Source of the DNA: Bradyrhizobium sp. LTSP849
GTDB taxonomy: Bacteria > Pseudomonadota > Alphaproteobacteria > Rhizobiales > Xanthobacteraceae
Assembly: GCF_000938255.1 (NCBI RefSeq)
Contig: NZ_JYMR01000052.1
Coordinates: 186,001 to 250,000 of the forward strand
Direction: 5' to 3'
Length of the DNA stretch: 64,000 nt
The notes beneath the pieces were generated by a model. That model was not told the DNA's origin. It made no database searches and was given only the letters and a program-made list of their open reading frames with translations. The translations under genes and the position numbers were made by a program. Below, piece by piece: positions 63,056 through 64,000 of this stretch (position 1 is the stretch's first letter; the number at the start of each line of letters is the position of its first letter).

Positions 63056-63769
63056 TCAATTCGCCGCAGACCGCGCCGTCGCCGGCATATAAATCTGCGC
63101 GTAGCCTTCCTTGATCGCCGAGGTGATGCGATCCAGGCGGCGGTCGATATGCTTTTCCAGCACGGAGACGCAAACCTCCTCGTCTCTTGCCTTCAACCCT
63201 TCGACCACGGCGCGATGCTCAGCTTGCGTGTTGGAGCGGTTGATGCGGTCCATGTCGATCCAGCGCACGAAGCGAATGCGGGCGTTGACGTTGCGCAGGA
63301 CGCGCAGCATCTCGGCATTGTTCGACATCGCCATCAGCCGCTCGTGAAAGGTTTCGTCTAACTCGACCAGCTCAACCGAGGTGCGCTCACCGGGATCGGG
63401 GCCGGTGGCCTCGAGGAATTTCAGCAGCGCGTCGATGTCCTCGTCCTTGGCGCGCTTGATGGCGAGGCGGATCGAGGCGACCTCGATCGACTTACGCAGC
63501 TCGTAGAGATCGAAGATCTCGTGGGCGTCGAGCTCGCGGCAGAAGAAACCCTTGCCCGGCGTGAAGCGCAGAAAGCCTTCGGTGTTGAGACGATTGAGCG
63601 CCTCGCGCAGCGGCGTGCGGCTGACGCCGAGGCGCTTTGCGAGCTCACCCTCGTTGAGTCGCTCGCCCGGCTTGAACTCATAGCTCACGGCCATCGCCTT
63701 GAGCTGTTCATAGACGCGATCGACGATACTATCGGAAGCCAGTTCCACGTTGCTCATCATCAGCTGCAT
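63056..63769 (-). CDS. GntR-family transcriptional regulator (FadR/FCD type)
   Basis: This 237-residue protein has a GntR winged helix at residues 10-78 (RVYEQLKAMAVSYEFKPGERLNEGELAKRLGVSRTPLREALNRLNTEGFL in parts). An all-helical FCD domain follows, with ELVELDETFHERLMAMSNN and AEHRAVVEGLKARDEE carrying the Asp/His metal-ligand pattern. FCD regulators respond to organic acids. It is upstream of and in line with the split decarboxylase and SDR genes, with the hairpin repeat between, so it may regulate them or the partial racemase-family gene upstream. Confidence 0.93.
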   Translation of the reverse strand: MQLMMSNVELASDSIVDRVYEQLKAMAVSYEFKPGERLNEGELAKRLGVSRTPLREALNRLNTEGFLRFTPGKGFFCRELDAHEIFDLYELRKSIEVASIRLAIKRAKDEDIDALLKFLEATGPDPGERTSVELVELDETFHERLMAMSNNAEMLRVLRNVNARIRFVRWIDMDRINRSNTQAEHRAVVEGLKARDEEVCVSVLEKHIDRRLDRITSAIKEGYAQIYMPATARSAAN

Positions 63770-63868
63770 TCATGCCCGAACACTGACCAATATACCGGGG
63801 CCGTGTCGACGATAGCAATGCAAACCGCGCTCTCGCACGGCTTGTTCAGAGCTTTGCGACGACCGGAA

Positions 63869-64000
63869 TCAGGCAAAGGCGCGCGGACGCAGTCCAGCAT
63901 GAAACCAGGTGATCATGGAATAAATGTCATAGACGGGCAGCCCAACTTCGGCCTGCAACGCGGCCGCATAAGGCGGCATGTTGGTGCATTCGAGCACGAT
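63869..64000 (-). CDS. Asp/Glu racemase-superfamily protein, C-terminal fragment
   Basis: Only the last 43 codons are in the window; the 5' part lies beyond the right edge. The visible part begins IVLECTNMPPYAAALQAE and ends in AGLRPRAFA before a TGA. The Cys of ECTNMPP stands where the second catalytic Cys of aspartate/glutamate racemases, maleate isomerase and arylmalonate decarboxylase relatives is found. The 99 bases between it and the GntR gene contain no gene. Confidence 0.75.
   Translation of the reverse strand: MVLECTNMPPYAAALQAEVGLPVYDIYSMITWFHAGLRPRAFA

Overview
The window is about 64 kb of high-GC alphaproteobacterial chromosome. The gene content fits a Bradyrhizobium-like member of the Rhizobiales: a flagellar gene set with a very short flagellin, many TRAP, Bug and ABC solute-binding proteins, IclR/LysR/GntR regulators beside small catabolic operons, and a GC-rich intergenic hairpin repeat. 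The genus is inferred from style, not from a marker gene. No rRNA, tRNA, CRISPR array, transposase or phage gene was seen.

Region 1 (1-17.3 kb) is a flagellar distal-structure locus on the minus strand. In transcription order it holds an ECF sigma factor, flagellin (fliC), filament cap (fliD), chaperone fliS, a small unknown, hook cap (flgD), hook (flgE), a small unknown, an FlgN-like chaperone, flgK, flgL and a TPR-glycosyltransferase that runs off the left edge. On the plus strand, just beyond the sigma factor, are a large HAD-type protein, an unrecognised protein that may be a glycosyltransferase, and a degenerate formyltransferase-like protein. Sugar-handling proteins therefore flank the flagellin operon on both sides.

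Region 2 (17.3-26.3 kb) looks like a CoA-dependent pathway for a C5 branched dicarboxylate such as itaconate. It has a TRAP importer, an acyl-CoA dehydrogenase and an acetyl-CoA hydrolase/transferase-family enzyme on one side. Facing them are a class III CoA-transferase, a MaoC hydratase, a CitE-like lyase and an IclR regulator. The two arms share a divergent control region with two TTGACA boxes and four copies of an AT-rich motif.

Region 3 (26.3-37.9 kb) is a nine-gene minus-strand operon: dctA-like symporter, PdxA-like dehydrogenase, two MmgE/PrpD proteins, Bug binding protein, SDR, alpha/beta hydrolase, fumarylacetoacetate-hydrolase-family protein and an amino-acid-type binding protein. 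It is headed by a divergent LysR gene. Three of its enzymes carry twin-arginine-like export signals, which suggests chemistry in the periplasm.

Region 4 (37.0-50.5 kb) has a second LysR gene and an eight-gene operon joining a complete polyamine-type ABC importer to a three-subunit molybdenum hydroxylase and an amidase. This suggests uptake, hydroxylation and amide cleavage of a nitrogen compound, perhaps an N-heterocycle. A secreted GH79-like glycosidase and an MHS-type MFS transporter follow.

Region 5 (50.5-64 kb) contains a branched-chain-type binding protein, a ketosteroid-dehydrogenase-like flavoprotein and an IclR regulator. Next is a LacI plus ADP-ribosylglycohydrolase-family unit divergent from a sugar ABC importer that lacks its ATPase, with a near-perfect LacI-type operator between them. 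Last come an SDR with a split thiamine-diphosphate decarboxylase, a GntR regulator and the end of an Asp/Glu-racemase-family gene cut by the right edge.
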